The notes: a model not told the origin generated them from the letters alone. A DNA stretch of 64,000 bases from Paucibacter_B soli (GCF_037482845.1 NZ_JBBHJW010000011.1:124001-188000); one strand, 5' to 3'; shown: positions 1 through 8,751, counted from the first letter of the stretch. Made by a program: numbers and translations.

Positions 1-141
1 CACGACATGTTCCTGCTGCAGGTGAAGTCGCAGAAGGAATCCGAGGAGCCCTGGGACTATTTCAAGGTCGTGACCCGCATCCCCGGCAATGACGCCTTCA
101 CCAAGCTGGCAGACAGCAAGTGCCCCGCGGTGAAGAAGTGA
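1..141 (+). CDS. Branched-chain amino acid ABC transporter, substrate-binding protein (3' end only)
   Basis: The reading frame is open from the first base and stops at TGA 139-141, leaving 46 C-terminal residues that include WDYFKVV, IPGNDAF and a terminal CPAVKK. Such a tail is common in LivK-type periplasmic binding proteins of betaproteobacteria. The identity rests mainly on position, 35 bp upstream of livH and then livM. The protein would capture branched-chain amino acids or a related substrate (amide, urea) in the periplasm. The start and signal peptide lie outside the window, so substrate cannot be judged. Confidence 0.75.
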   Translation, partial: HDMFLLQVKSQKESEEPWDYFKVVTRIPGNDAFTKLADSKCPAVKK

Positions 142-176
142 TGATGATGTTGATGGCTTGAGCAGGCTGAACCGAG

Positions 177-1064
177 ATGACTGACTTCTTCGGAATCCCC
201 TTGCCGGCCCTGCTGGGCCAGCTGCTGCTGGGCCTGGTGAATGGCTCGTTCTACGCGATGCTGTCGCTGGGCCTGGCGGTCATCTTCGGCATGCTCAACA
301 TCATCAACTTCGCCCATGGCGCGCTCTATATGATGGGCGCCTTCCTGGCCTGGATGGGGCTGGAGTATCTGGGCATCAACTACTGGGCCATGCTCTTGCT
401 GGCACCGCTGGTGGTGGGCGCGCTGGGCATCGTGATCGAGCGTGCGCTGCTGCAATGGCTCTACAAGCTGGACCATATCTATGGCCTCTTGCTGACCTTT
501 GGCATCACCCTCGTCACCGAGGGCATCTTCCGCAGCTTCTACGGCGTCTCGGGCCAGCAGTACGCGGTGCCCGAAGCGCTGCAGGGCGCCACCAACCTGG
601 GCTTCATGATGCTGCCCAATTACCGCGCCTGGGTGGTGTTGGCCTCGATCACCGTCTGCATCGCAGTGTGGGCGCTGATCGAGAAGACCTCGCTGGGCGC
701 CACGCTGCGCGCCGGCACCGAGAACGCGAAACTGGTGCAGGCCTTCGGCATCAATGTGCCGCGCATGATCACCCTCACCTATGCCGGCGGCGTGGCGCTG
801 GCCGCCTTTGCCGGCGTGCTGGCCGCGCCCATCCTGCAGGTCTCGGCACTGATGGGCAGCAACCTCATCATCGTGGTGTTCGCGGTGGTGGTGATTGGCG
901 GCATGGGCTCCATCCTCGGCTCCATACTCACCGGTCTGGGCCTGGGCGTGATCGAGGGCCTGACCAAGGTGTTCTACCCCGAGGCCGCCAACACGGTGGT
1001 GTTCGTGGTGATGGCCATCGTGCTGCTGGTCCGCCCGGCCGGCCTGTTCGGCAAGGAAAAGTAA
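177..1064 (+). CDS. livH: Branched-chain amino acid ABC transporter permease LivH
   Basis: A 295-residue inner-membrane permease of the LivH family, one half of the channel that imports branched-chain amino acids delivered by the periplasmic binding protein. Hydrophobic segments run through the whole protein. The N-terminal stretch with VNGSFYAMLSLGLAVIFGMLN and INFAHGALYMMGA is the family hallmark, and a GGMGSILG loop near residue 240 is the expected site of contact with the ATPase. The ATG at 177 gives the normal N-terminus. It lies 35 bp after the binding-protein gene and 6 bp before livM, so these are one operon. Confidence 0.95.
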   Translation: MTDFFGIPLPALLGQLLLGLVNGSFYAMLSLGLAVIFGMLNIINFAHGALYMMGAFLAWMGLEYLGINYWAMLLLAPLVVGALGIVIERALLQWLYKLDHIYGLLLTFGITLVTEGIFRSFYGVSGQQYAVPEALQGATNLGFMMLPNYRAWVVLASITVCIAVWALIEKTSLGATLRAGTENAKLVQAFGINVPRMITLTYAGGVALAAFAGVLAAPILQVSALMGSNLIIVVFAVVVIGGMGSILGSILTGLGLGVIEGLTKVFYPEAANTVVFVVMAIVLLVRPAGLFGKEK

Positions 1065-1070
1065 ATCGAC

Positions 1071-2066
1071 ATGACGACGACGGCCCGCAACCCCCTGCCC
1101 GGCTACGCCGCCCTCTTCATCGCCATTGCGGCGCTGCCGCTGCTGGGCGTGTACCCGATCTTCGTGATGAAGGTGCTGTGTTACGCGCTGTTTGCCTGCG
1201 CCTTCAATCTGCTGGTCGGCTACACGGGCCTCTTGAGCTTTGGACACGCCGCCTTCCTGGGCACGGCCGCCTATGTGGCGGGCCATGCGCTCAAGGTCTG
1301 GGGCCTGCCCACGCCGCTGGGCCTGCTGCTGGGCGCGGCGGCGGCCGGGGCGATGGGCCTGCTGTTCGGCCTGCTGGCGATCAAGCGCGCCGGCATCTAC
1401 TTCTCGATGATCACGCTGGCGCTGAGCCAGATGCTGTTCTTCGTGTTCCTGCAGGCGTCCTTCACCGGCGGCGAGGACGGCCTGCAATCGGTGCCGCGTG
1501 GCAGCCTCCTGGGTCTGGACCTGACGCAAGACCTGACCCTGTTCTATGTGGTGCTGGCGATCTTCATCACCGCCTTCTGGCTGATCTACCGCACCGTGCA
1601 CTCGCCCTTCGGCCAGGTGCTGACCTCGATACGCGAGAACGAGCCGCGTGCCGTTTCTCTGGGCTACGACGTCGAGCGCTTCAAGCTGGTGGCCTTTGTG
1701 CTCTCGGCCACCCTGGCAGGCCTGGCAGGCGCCACCAAGACCCTGGTGCTGGGCTTTGCCACCCTCACCGATGCGATCTGGACCACCTCGGGCCTGGTGA
1801 TACTGATGACTCTGGTGGGCGGCATGGGCACCATGGTGGGCCCGATGGTGGGCGCGCTGATCATCATCGCGCTGGAGAACAAGATCGGCGATCTGGGCCA
1901 GGCCCTGGCCAGGCTCACCGGCATCGCCTGGTTCAACGGCCTGGGCGAGTCGGTGAGCCTGGTGACCGGCCTGATCTTCATCGTCTGCGTGCTGGCCTTC
2001 CGCCGCGGCGTGGTGGGCGAGGCCTGGGCGCTGTGGGAGAAGCTGCGCGCACCGCGCGCGTCCTAG
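1071..2066 (+). CDS. livM: Branched-chain amino acid ABC transporter permease LivM
   Basis: A 331-residue polytopic membrane protein of the LivM family, partner of LivH. Family motifs visible are NLLVGYTGLLSFGHAAFLG near residues 46-64 and GGMGTMVGP near residue 250, the loop that couples to the ATPase. The gene follows livH after 6 bp and is the last of the operon seen here. No livG or livF ATPase gene follows; the next gene downstream is an unrelated tRNA enzyme. The ATPases must therefore be upstream of the window or elsewhere. Confidence 0.95.
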   Translation: MTTTARNPLPGYAALFIAIAALPLLGVYPIFVMKVLCYALFACAFNLLVGYTGLLSFGHAAFLGTAAYVAGHALKVWGLPTPLGLLLGAAAAGAMGLLFGLLAIKRAGIYFSMITLALSQMLFFVFLQASFTGGEDGLQSVPRGSLLGLDLTQDLTLFYVVLAIFITAFWLIYRTVHSPFGQVLTSIRENEPRAVSLGYDVERFKLVAFVLSATLAGLAGATKTLVLGFATLTDAIWTTSGLVILMTLVGGMGTMVGPMVGALIIIALENKIGDLGQALARLTGIAWFNGLGESVSLVTGLIFIVCVLAFRRGVVGEAWALWEKLRAPRAS

Positions 2067-2121
2067 GGCAAGGGCGACGGCGGTGCCGGGCCGCGCAGGC
2101 CCGCATGCCAGAATCCCGCCC

Positions 2122-3168
2122 ATGAGTCCTCCCCGCGGCCCGGCGCAGATCGCCGACCTGCCCAAATTCCATACCCTGATCGACGCCCGCTCGCCCGCCG
2201 AGTACGCGCTCGACCACATTCCTGGCGCCATCAACTGCCCCGTGCTCGACGACGCCGAGCGCATCATCGTCGGCACGCTCTACAAGCAGCGGGGCGCCTT
2301 CGAGGCGCGGCGCGTGGGCGGCGCGATGGTGGCGGCCAATCTGGCGCGCCATCTGCAAACCGAGTTCAAGGATAAGCCGCACGACTGGAAGCCACTCGTC
2401 TACTGCTGGCGCGGCGGCATGCGCAGCGGCTCCATGGTGCAGTGGCTGCGCCTGGTGGGCTGGGACGCGCAGCAGCTGGCGGGCGGCTACAAGCGCTATC
2501 GCGCCCATGTGATCGAGGCGCTCGATCGCCTGGCGCCGCAGCTGCCGCTGCGGGTGTTGTGCGGCGCCACCGGCTGCGCCAAGACGCGCGTGCTGCAGGC
2601 GCTGCAGCGCCAGGGCGCCCAGGTGCTGGACCTGGAGGGCCTGGCCTGCCACAAGGGCTCGATGCTGGGGAATCTGCCCGGCCAGCCGCAGCCGTCGCAG
2701 AAGGCGTTTGAAACCGCGCTGGCCGATGCCATCGAGGGTTTCGACCTCGGCCGCCCGGTGTACGTGGAGGCCGAGAGCCGCAGGATCGGCAAGCTCAGCC
2801 TGCCCACCACCCTGCTGGAGCGCCTGCGCGAAAGCCCCTGCATCGAGATTGCCGCCAGCGAGGCGGCGCGCCAGGCCTTTCTGCTGCGCGACTACGCCTA
2901 CCTGGGCGAGGACCGCGAGGCCCTGGCCGCCATCCTGGATCGCCTGCGCGAGCACCATGGCCATGAGGTGGTGAACCGCTGGCAGGCCTGGGCGCGCGCC
3001 GGCGAGCTGGCCCCCCTGTTTGCCGAGCTCACCCGGCTGCACTACGACCCGCATTACGCGCGCTCGCAGGCCAACAACTTCAAGCATTGGGGCGAACGGC
3101 GTCAGCTCGCGGCCGAGGCGCTGGACGAGGCCGCCATTGAGGCCTTGGCGGCCGGCTTGCTCGCTTGA
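2122..3168 (+). CDS. selU: tRNA 2-selenouridine synthase (SelU/MnmH/YbbB)
   Basis: Replaces sulfur with selenium in 2-thiouridine at wobble position 34 of certain tRNAs, via a geranylated intermediate. The 348-residue protein has the family layout: an N-terminal rhodanese domain with the active cysteine in YCWRGGMRSGS (Cys95) and a P-loop GATGCAKT at residues 148-155. The ATG at 2122 was chosen because it gives a standard N-terminus; a longer in-frame start at 2083 adds only unconserved residues. It overlaps the converging exporter gene by 67 bp at its 3' end. Selenophosphate synthetase is not in this window. Its substrate depends on the pathway that MnmG, also encoded here, feeds. Confidence 0.93.
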   Translation: MSPPRGPAQIADLPKFHTLIDARSPAEYALDHIPGAINCPVLDDAERIIVGTLYKQRGAFEARRVGGAMVAANLARHLQTEFKDKPHDWKPLVYCWRGGMRSGSMVQWLRLVGWDAQQLAGGYKRYRAHVIEALDRLAPQLPLRVLCGATGCAKTRVLQALQRQGAQVLDLEGLACHKGSMLGNLPGQPQPSQKAFETALADAIEGFDLGRPVYVEAESRRIGKLSLPTTLLERLRESPCIEIAASEAARQAFLLRDYAYLGEDREALAAILDRLREHHGHEVVNRWQAWARAGELAPLFAELTRLHYDPHYARSQANNFKHWGERRQLAAEALDEAAIEALAAGLLA

Positions 3169-4025
3169 CGCGCAAAGACCAAGATATTGCCCGCCATCAC
3201 CAGCCCCAGCCCCAGCAGCGCCGGCGCCGTCCACCGATAGCCCTCGGCCCAGGCCGAGACATTCAGCGCCACCACCGGGAACAGCACGGTGGCGTAGGCG
3301 GCGCGCTCGGGGCCCAGGCGGCCCACCAGGGTCAGGTAGGCGGTAAAGCCGATCACCGAGCCCGGGATCGCCAGGTAGAGCAGCGCCGCGCTGTAGCGCC
3401 AGCCCGGCTCGTAGCTGAAGGGCACGCCCGCCAGCAGGCAGTAGCTCAGGAGTACCAGGGTGCCCACCAGCATGCCCCAGGCATTCGTCTGTGCCGGCGC
3501 CAGGCCGCGGCCCTGCAGCGCGGCCGATAGCAGATTGCCGGTAGAGAAGCACAGCGTGCCGGCCAGCGCCCAGGCCAGGCCCTGCAGGCTGGCCTGGCTG
3601 GCGCGGCCGATCTCGGGCCAGAACAGCGCGATCAGTCCGCTCAGGCCCAGCAGCCCGCCGGCCAGCACCCGCGGTGCCAGCACGCGGCCGTGTATCAGGC
3701 GTGCCAGCAAGGCATTCCAGAGCGTGGCGCTGGAGAACACCACCGCCACCAGGCCGCTGGCCAGGGTCTGGCTGGCCTGCAGAAAGCACACGAAGTTGCA
3801 GCAGAACAGGCACAGGCCCTGGCCCAGCACCCACAGCGCCGCCTTGCCGCGCGGCGGCTGCAGGCGGCGCTGCCAGGCCAGCCAGGCAAACAGGATCAGC
3901 GCGGCCAGGCCGAAGCGGTAGGCGATCGAGAGCGGGATCGCCACCACGCCCAGCTGCCATTTCAGCGCGATCCAGGTGGTGCCCCAGATCAGCACCACCA
4001 AGGTGTAGAGAAGGATTGCATGCAT
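3102..4025 (-). CDS. EamA/DMT-family membrane exporter
   Basis: A 307-residue member of the drug/metabolite transporter superfamily with about ten predicted membrane helices in two EamA repeats. The family signature LIWGTTWIALKWQLG sits at the N-terminus and IPGSVIGFTAYLTLVGRLG in the second repeat. Substrate is not predictable; relatives export amino acids or other small metabolites. The ATG at 4025 places the first helix in the usual position, but ATGs at 4037 and 4064 are also in frame. It is divergent from an AraC-type gene beginning at 4130, which suggests control by that regulator. The 3' end overlaps selU. Confidence 0.88.
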   Translation of the reverse strand: MHAILLYTLVVLIWGTTWIALKWQLGVVAIPLSIAYRFGLAALILFAWLAWQRRLQPPRGKAALWVLGQGLCLFCCNFVCFLQASQTLASGLVAVVFSSATLWNALLARLIHGRVLAPRVLAGGLLGLSGLIALFWPEIGRASQASLQGLAWALAGTLCFSTGNLLSAALQGRGLAPAQTNAWGMLVGTLVLLSYCLLAGVPFSYEPGWRYSAALLYLAIPGSVIGFTAYLTLVGRLGPERAAYATVLFPVVALNVSAWAEGYRWTAPALLGLGLVMAGNILVFARQASKPAAKASMAASSSASAAS

Positions 4026-4129
4026 GGCGGCGAGCATGGCAGGCCAGGCGTCGGGAATTTGCATGATCCTGCGCTTTGCTTGGCCCCAGGCCGGCAGGGC
4101 CCGCCGACCCTGGTTAGCATCGGCACACC

Positions 4130-5023
4130 ATGCCGCAGCCGCATTTTTTGCCCGAACGCGTCGACCAGGTGCTGAGCCGCTCGCGCGCCCGCGCCGAGCG
4201 CCGCGGCGCGCTGGGCGACGGCCTGGAACTGGTGCAATGGAGCAATGCACACGACCGCACCGCCTATCTGCAGCCCGGCCATCACACGCTCTCGGTCTAT
4301 CTGGAAGGTGGCTGGCAGACCGAGCTGCTGGGCCGGCCGGGCGCGCATGGATCGCCCGGTTGCCATTGCCTGCTGCCGGCCGAGCATGAGTCGCAATGGC
4401 TGATCGGCAGCCCGCAGCGCTTTGTGCATCTGTACTGGAGCGGCACCGCCTGGGCCGAGCGCGTGGTGCGGCTGCTGGACGCCGAGCCGCGCGCGCTCAG
4501 CCTGCAGACGCGCATCTTTGATCAGGACCCGGCCCTGACCGGCTGGGCCCAACAGGTGGCCGCCTTGGACTGGTCCGAGCCGCAGCAGCGCCTGCAGGCC
4601 CAGGCGCTCAGCCATGCCGCGCTGGACCGCTTGCTGCTGCAGGCCGCCACGCCGGCGCAACGAGGCGCGGCGCTGCGCCCCAGGGGTGGGCTCTCGGGCG
4701 CGGCGCGGCGCCTGGTGCTGGCCCATGTGGAGGCACATCTCGCCGGCCCGGCCGAGGCGCTGAGCCTGGGCCGGCTGGCGGCCCTGGTGCATCTCTCGGA
4801 GTTCCATTTCGCGCGCATGTTCCGCGTCTCCATGGGCTGTTCGGTGCAGCAATGGATCGCCCAGCAGCGCCTGCAGCGCGCCCAGGCCCTGCTGCGCGCC
4901 GGCCGGCTCACCATGGCCGAGCTGGCACTGCATTGCGGCTATGCCAGCCCCAGCCACCTGAGCCACAGCCTGAAGCGCGCGCTCGGCATCACGCCCAGCC
5001 AGTACCGTAAACAGGCGCTATAG
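4130..5023 (+). CDS. AraC-family transcriptional regulator
   Basis: A 297-residue regulator with an N-terminal cupin-like sensing half and a C-terminal pair of helix-turn-helix motifs. The first helix-turn-helix contains LSLGRLAALVHLSEFHFARMF, the second MAELALHCGYASPSHLSHSLK, followed by the usual LGITPSQYRK ending. The gene starts 104 bp from the divergent DMT exporter, the common arrangement for an activator and its target transporter. The inducer is unknown. A catalase-fold gene follows in the same direction after 44 bp and could be read from the same transcript. Confidence 0.92.
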   Translation: MPQPHFLPERVDQVLSRSRARAERRGALGDGLELVQWSNAHDRTAYLQPGHHTLSVYLEGGWQTELLGRPGAHGSPGCHCLLPAEHESQWLIGSPQRFVHLYWSGTAWAERVVRLLDAEPRALSLQTRIFDQDPALTGWAQQVAALDWSEPQQRLQAQALSHAALDRLLLQAATPAQRGAALRPRGGLSGAARRLVLAHVEAHLAGPAEALSLGRLAALVHLSEFHFARMFRVSMGCSVQQWIAQQRLQRAQALLRAGRLTMAELALHCGYASPSHLSHSLKRALGITPSQYRKQAL

Positions 5024-5067
5024 GCGTAGCATCGGCGCGTTTGCGTTCGCCAGCTACCGCCGCCGCC

Positions 5068-6063
5068 ATGCCTCATACGCTAGCCCCCAGCACCGCCTGG
5101 AAGGAACAGATCACCGCCGACGAGGCCCAGCGCTTCGACGCCTATGTGGAGATCTTCCGCGCCATCCAGGCGCGCAAGTCGCGCAAATATGGCGTGGGCC
5201 GCACCCTGCACCGCAAGCAGCTGACGGCCGCCCGCGGCACGCTGGAGGTGCTGGGCGACCTGCCCGAGTTCGCACGCCAGGGTCTGTTCGCTACACCTGG
5301 GAGTTATGAGGTCTGGCTGCGCCTGTCCAACGGCGGCCTCGACCACGCGCCCGACAAGACTCCCGACATCCGCGGCCTCGCCATCAAGGTGCTGGGCGTG
5401 CAGGGCGAGGCCGCGCTGGGCAAGGGCCCAGCCAAGAGCCAGGATTTCTTGCTCATCAACCAGGAGAAGTTCGCCTTCCCCAGGAGCGACGAGTTCGTGG
5501 CCTTTGTGCAGGCGGCCGCCGATGGCGGCGGCGCGCTGCTCAAGCACCTCTTCAAGCGCTACGGCCCGCTGGGCGGCATGGCGCGGTTGGCCGGCATGCT
5601 CAAGACCGTGGGCCGGCCCTTCGGCGGCTTTGCCACCGAGCCCCTGCACAGCGTGCTGCCGATCGCCTGCGGCCCCTATGCAGTGCGCGTGCGCCTGGTG
5701 CCGGCCGCGTCCAACGGCAGTGCCACGCCGGGCGCGAAAACCAACTGGGGTGCCGACTTTTCTGCCCGCCTGGCCCGGCAGGCCCTGGCCTGGGAGCTGC
5801 AGCTGCAGCCCTTTGTGAACGAACACCACACGCCGATCGAGGACGCCTCGGTGAACTGGGACACGCCCTACACCACCGTGGCGCGCCTGCTGCTGCCGCA
5901 GCAGGACAGCGGCTCCGCGGCCGGCCAGGCGCTGGCACAGCAGGTCGAGGCCGGCGCCTTCGACCCCTGGCAGGCCTTGGCCGCGCACCGGCCCCTGGGC
6001 GAGGTGCAGCGCGCGCGCAAGGTGGTGTATTTCGCCAGCCAGCAGGGGCGCGGGGCGGCGTAG
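5068..6063 (+). CDS. Catalase-family (SrpA-like) haem protein
   Basis: A 331-residue protein of the short catalase-related family, lacking the C-terminal part of true catalases. Recognisable segments are GRTLHRKQLTAARGTLEVL, whose His aligns with the catalytic His of catalases, EVWLRLSNG in place of the RFS motif, DIRGLAIKVLG, and KSQDFLLINQEKF. Family members are poor catalases and some act as peroxidases; the role here is inferred only. ATG 5068 was preferred over an upstream TTG at 5041 because the latter adds only unconserved residues. The AraC regulator gene lies immediately upstream. Confidence 0.82.
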   Translation: MPHTLAPSTAWKEQITADEAQRFDAYVEIFRAIQARKSRKYGVGRTLHRKQLTAARGTLEVLGDLPEFARQGLFATPGSYEVWLRLSNGGLDHAPDKTPDIRGLAIKVLGVQGEAALGKGPAKSQDFLLINQEKFAFPRSDEFVAFVQAAADGGGALLKHLFKRYGPLGGMARLAGMLKTVGRPFGGFATEPLHSVLPIACGPYAVRVRLVPAASNGSATPGAKTNWGADFSARLARQALAWELQLQPFVNEHHTPIEDASVNWDTPYTTVARLLLPQQDSGSAAGQALAQQVEAGAFDPWQALAAHRPLGEVQRARKVVYFASQQGRGAA

Positions 6064-6397
6064 CAGCAGTCTGTTGAAAACTACTGCGGCGACCGACCAT
6101 CTGCGCTGACGCTTCGCCCTCCCGCGAACGCCCCGACGGCTACAAGCTCGCCGCGCGCGACTGGCTGGACCGCTATGTACGCGACCGCGCCCCGCTGCCC
6201 GACCTGACGCCGCATGGGCGCTGACGATAGTCGGTGTGGCGCGGCGCACATGCCGGTACAGTTCAACGGGCTCATCAGCTGCCGGCTGCTTTGGGCCGCT
6301 TGCCAAACACCGCGCGGCGGCGGACAAACCCGACCGTCAGGCCGACTGCCCAGCCGAGCATTCCCACTTGCGTGCGTTGCCGAGAGCGAGGTCCAGC
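6064..6397. other. Gene-poor stretch with a likely C-terminal gene remnant
   Basis: This interval has no convincing complete gene. From about 6123 to a TGA at 6222-6224 the + strand reads as 33 residues with normal-looking coding composition, including DGYKLAARDWLDRY and ending LPDLTPHGR. It has no start of its own and looks like the 3' tail of a gene whose front is gone. I cannot name the parent family. The rest, up to the membrane ORF, shows nothing I can interpret. Confidence 0.35.
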
Positions 6398-6951
6398 GTG
6401 AACGTGTACTCGATGATCGTCACTGCGGCATTCAGCAGTTTCCTGCTTACTTTCCTCTACGCTGTTCTTCGCTGGTCGATGGCGGATGCAAGATCCCGAG
6501 GTAAGCCCGGATGGCCGCTTGCCGTGCTGATGGTGGGTGTTCCCGTGGCGGCGTTCTTGGCGCGCATCGTGTTCCGCTCCTTCGTACCTCGGTCACTATC
6601 GCGATCGCTTTCCCAGTGATTGTTGCCCTCTCCTTGAGCTGGGTGTTTGCCGCCCTGCTAATCGTGCACCACCCCCGGGCCATTCCCGCGTGGGCACCGT
6701 GGTCCGCGGCAGCACTTGCGCTCATCGGGTTCATTGCGTCACAGGCACTGGAGGCCCCGTACAACCAACAACTTCTGGAACACGGCTTCAGCGCCGATGC
6801 AATCCACGCCAAGATTGCGTTCAACTGGTACCGGCTGACTGCATGGACACTACAGGCAGCGCTTCTCGCGTGGATGACAAACCTGGCGCTGGCGGCAAAC
6901 GTCATGAGGGACTCGCCGGCAGCAGACATACGTCGCGCGGGCGCCGGCTAA
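6398..6951 (+). pseudogene. Hypothetical membrane protein, apparently split by a frameshift
   Basis: Two overlapping reading frames each carry hydrophobic helices and together look like one small membrane protein. The first (GTG 6398 to stop 6617-6619) gives two helices, around MIVTAAFSSFLLTFLYAVLRW and LAVLMVGVPVAAFLARIVF. The second, in another frame from about 6585 to 6951, gives three more, beginning SVTIAIAFPVIVALSLSWVF and ending with WTLQAALLAWMTNLALA. The second frame has no good start codon. The base composition is less GC-rich than the neighbours. Two overlapping small genes, or a sequencing indel, are alternatives. I do not recognise the family. Confidence 0.45.
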
Positions 6952-7107
6952 TTGCCATTGCGCATGGCAACGGACGATGACCTGAACACAGAGCAGACCG
7001 CCACTCTATAGGCGGCCTTGTGGCATGGGTCATGGCATGCGGGCCCAGACGCGGTTCGCCAGCCGGCGGCCGTCTGGTAAGGTATGCCTGACAGCATGAA
7101 GGGAGCC

Positions 7108-7491
7108 ATGATGCCTCGTAACATCGTGTTCACCAGCAAGGCCGCCAAGCCGCCGCCTCTGTACAGCCAGGCGGTAAGGGCCGCTGGTCTGGTCTTCGTC
7201 TCCGGCACTGCTCCACACGATCCCGTCACCGGCGCCATCGTCGGCTCAACGGTTCAGGAGCAAACCAGGCAATGCCTCACCAATATCGCCGCCATTCTTG
7301 AGGCCGCAGGCAGCTCTATCGAGAGCATCGTCAGTGTCACTATCGTGCTGGCAGACGAGGATGACTTTGCCGGAATGAACGAGGAATACATCAAGTGGTT
7401 TCCGTCCAATCCTCCGGCTCGCCAAGCGGCAAAGCTCCCTGCCCGCATCCCAGGTCTGAAGGTTTCCATTGCCGCAATCGCTGAGGCCTAA
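7108..7491 (+). CDS. RidA/YjgF family protein
   Basis: A 127-residue member of the Rid family. Archetypal RidA hydrolyses reactive enamine/imine intermediates from pyridoxal-phosphate enzymes; other Rid subgroups act in specific catabolic pathways. Family features seen are YSQAVRAAGLVFVSGTAPHDP, the central QTRQCLTNIAAILEAAGSS, and the conserved Arg in NPPARQAAKLPA, the residue that binds the substrate carboxylate. A GGGAG ribosome site just precedes two consecutive ATGs at 7108 and 7111, either of which could be used. The flanking DNA holds gene scraps rather than an operon. Confidence 0.88.
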   Translation: MMPRNIVFTSKAAKPPPLYSQAVRAAGLVFVSGTAPHDPVTGAIVGSTVQEQTRQCLTNIAAILEAAGSSIESIVSVTIVLADEDDFAGMNEEYIKWFPSNPPARQAAKLPARIPGLKVSIAAIAEA

Positions 7492-7511
7492 GCTCGTCAA
7501 GAGGACTGGTC

Positions 7512-7595
7512 GGTGGCTGCGACCTCATCGAGGCCGGGCGAGGCGGCGCCGACACGGAGCGCCTCGGCCTGGCATTCGATGCCATCGTGAAATAA
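7512..7595 (+). pseudogene. Short C-terminal gene remnant
   Basis: After the RidA gene, the + strand reads DLIEAGRGGADTERLGLAF then DAIVK and stops at TAA 7593-7595. The composition is like coding sequence but there is no start or upstream portion, so it is probably the tail of a lost gene. The parent family is not recognised. Chance is a real alternative for so short a piece. Confidence 0.25.
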
Positions 7596-7613
7596 CGCGT
7601 TAGTACCCATCCC

Positions 7614-7919
7614 ATGATCACCTGCCATCTCCGCTACGTCATCGATCCAAGCAAGGTCAAGGAGTTTGAGCATTACGGCAAGCTCTGGATTCCGCTCGTG
7701 CGCAAGTTTGGCGGCATACACCACGGTTACCTGCTGCCCTCGGAGGGTGCCAGCAATATCGCGCTGGCCTCGTTCTCTTTCGCCTCGCTTGCGGCCTACG
7801 AGGACTACCGCCACAAATCCTTCGACGACCCGGCATGCCAGGCCGCCTTCCGCTATGCGGAGCAAACGCGTTGCATCATCAGCTACGAGCGCAGCTTCTT
7901 CCGGCCGGTGTTCGAGTAA
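7614..7919 (+). CDS. NIPSNAP family protein
   Basis: A 101-residue single-domain protein of the NIPSNAP family, a small dimeric alpha/beta-barrel fold. Visible family features are the opening MITCHLRYVIDPSKVKEFEHY, then FGGIHHGYLLPSEGASNIA, and the ending CIISYERSFFRPVFE. The molecular role of bacterial NIPSNAP proteins is not established. It stands alone, converging on the tandem PilJ-domain gene 28 bp downstream. Confidence 0.85.
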   Translation: MITCHLRYVIDPSKVKEFEHYGKLWIPLVRKFGGIHHGYLLPSEGASNIALASFSFASLAAYEDYRHKSFDDPACQAAFRYAEQTRCIISYERSFFRPVFE

Positions 7920-7947
7920 GTAAGTAGGTAGGTGCGGCAGCGCCGGC

Positions 7948-8751
7948 TCAGAGCCTGGCGTACTGCCCCGTCACGCCGTCCATCACCTGCAGGATGCGCT
8001 CGCTGGCCGTGAACACGTCCGCCTGCGCGCGCGCATCGGCCTGAGCCGGGCGCAGGCCGCGCAGCGCGGCGCTGAAGAAGGCGTACTGCTGCTCCACCAG
8101 TTCCAGGCCCTGCCGGATGGCGGGGTTGTTGTTGCTGTCGGTGGCCTCCTTGAGCTGGGCATGTGCGGCCTGGAATTCCTGCTGGGCCTGGGCCAGCACC
8201 CGCACCTGTGCCTCGGCATGGGCAACGCCCCAGCTGGCGGCGAGGTAGCTGGCCGCCATGCGCTGGCTGAGCATGCGCTGGCGACCCGCCAGGTTCACCA
8301 GGCGGCCGACCGTCTGCCTGCCCGAGAGCTGCTCCAGCTGTTCGGTGCCCTGATGGGCCAGGGCCAGCACCTTGTCGCCGGAGGCCAGCAGCGCGTCCGC
8401 GGCGGCCTTGCGAGGGGCCTGGCCGACCAGTGCGAGCTTGTAGGCGCTCCAGCCCGCGTCCAGCTCGGCATAGACGGCGCGCGCGCCGCTGGCGCTGGCG
8501 GCGAAGGCGCGCAGCTCGACCAGCGCACGGTCGAACTGGGCCATCGATTCGGCCAGCACCTTCTCGGCCTGCTCGCTGCGCACCCCCTGCCCCAGCGCCA
8601 GCCAGGCGCTGGCACAGCGCTGGCTCAGCATGCGCTGGCGGCCGGCCTTGTTGATGGCGTCGTGCAGATCCTTGACCTGGGCCAGCGCCGGCCGCATGCC
8701 CAGCAGCGCGGGCAGCGCGATGACGAGGGAACGGCGGGCAGCAATGGGCAT
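7948..8751 (-). CDS. Periplasmic protein with two PilJ-N (type IV pilus MCP N-terminal) domains
   Basis: A 267-residue predicted exported protein: a signal peptide (MPIAARRSLVIALPALLGM, cut near ALA) followed by two helical repeats, each opened by the same motif, NKAGRQRMLSQR near residue 36 and NLAGRQRMLSQR near residue 150. That motif marks the PilJ-type sensing domain found at the N-terminus of PilJ and some NarX-type sensors. Here no membrane anchor, HAMP or signalling domain follows, so it is a free-standing sensor or binding protein. The start at 8751 has an AGGGAGAT ribosome site. It sits 37 bp downstream of the YebC-type gene in the same direction. Confidence 0.8.
   Translation of the reverse strand: MPIAARRSLVIALPALLGMRPALAQVKDLHDAINKAGRQRMLSQRCASAWLALGQGVRSEQAEKVLAESMAQFDRALVELRAFAASASGARAVYAELDAGWSAYKLALVGQAPRKAAADALLASGDKVLALAHQGTEQLEQLSGRQTVGRLVNLAGRQRMLSQRMAASYLAASWGVAHAEAQVRVLAQAQQEFQAAHAQLKEATDSNNNPAIRQGLELVEQQYAFFSAALRGLRPAQADARAQADVFTASERILQVMDGVTGQYARL

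Noticed and set aside
57..2276. A 739-codon open frame on the - strand opposite livH, livM and the front of selU
   Set aside because: It is low-complexity in His, Gln, Ala and Gly with no domain, as expected from the antisense of GC3-rich genes. The + strand genes are unmistakable.
6963..7010. A 15-codon ORF (MATDDDLNTEQTATL) before the RidA gene
   Set aside because: Too short to assess, no ribosome site, and located in a scarred region.
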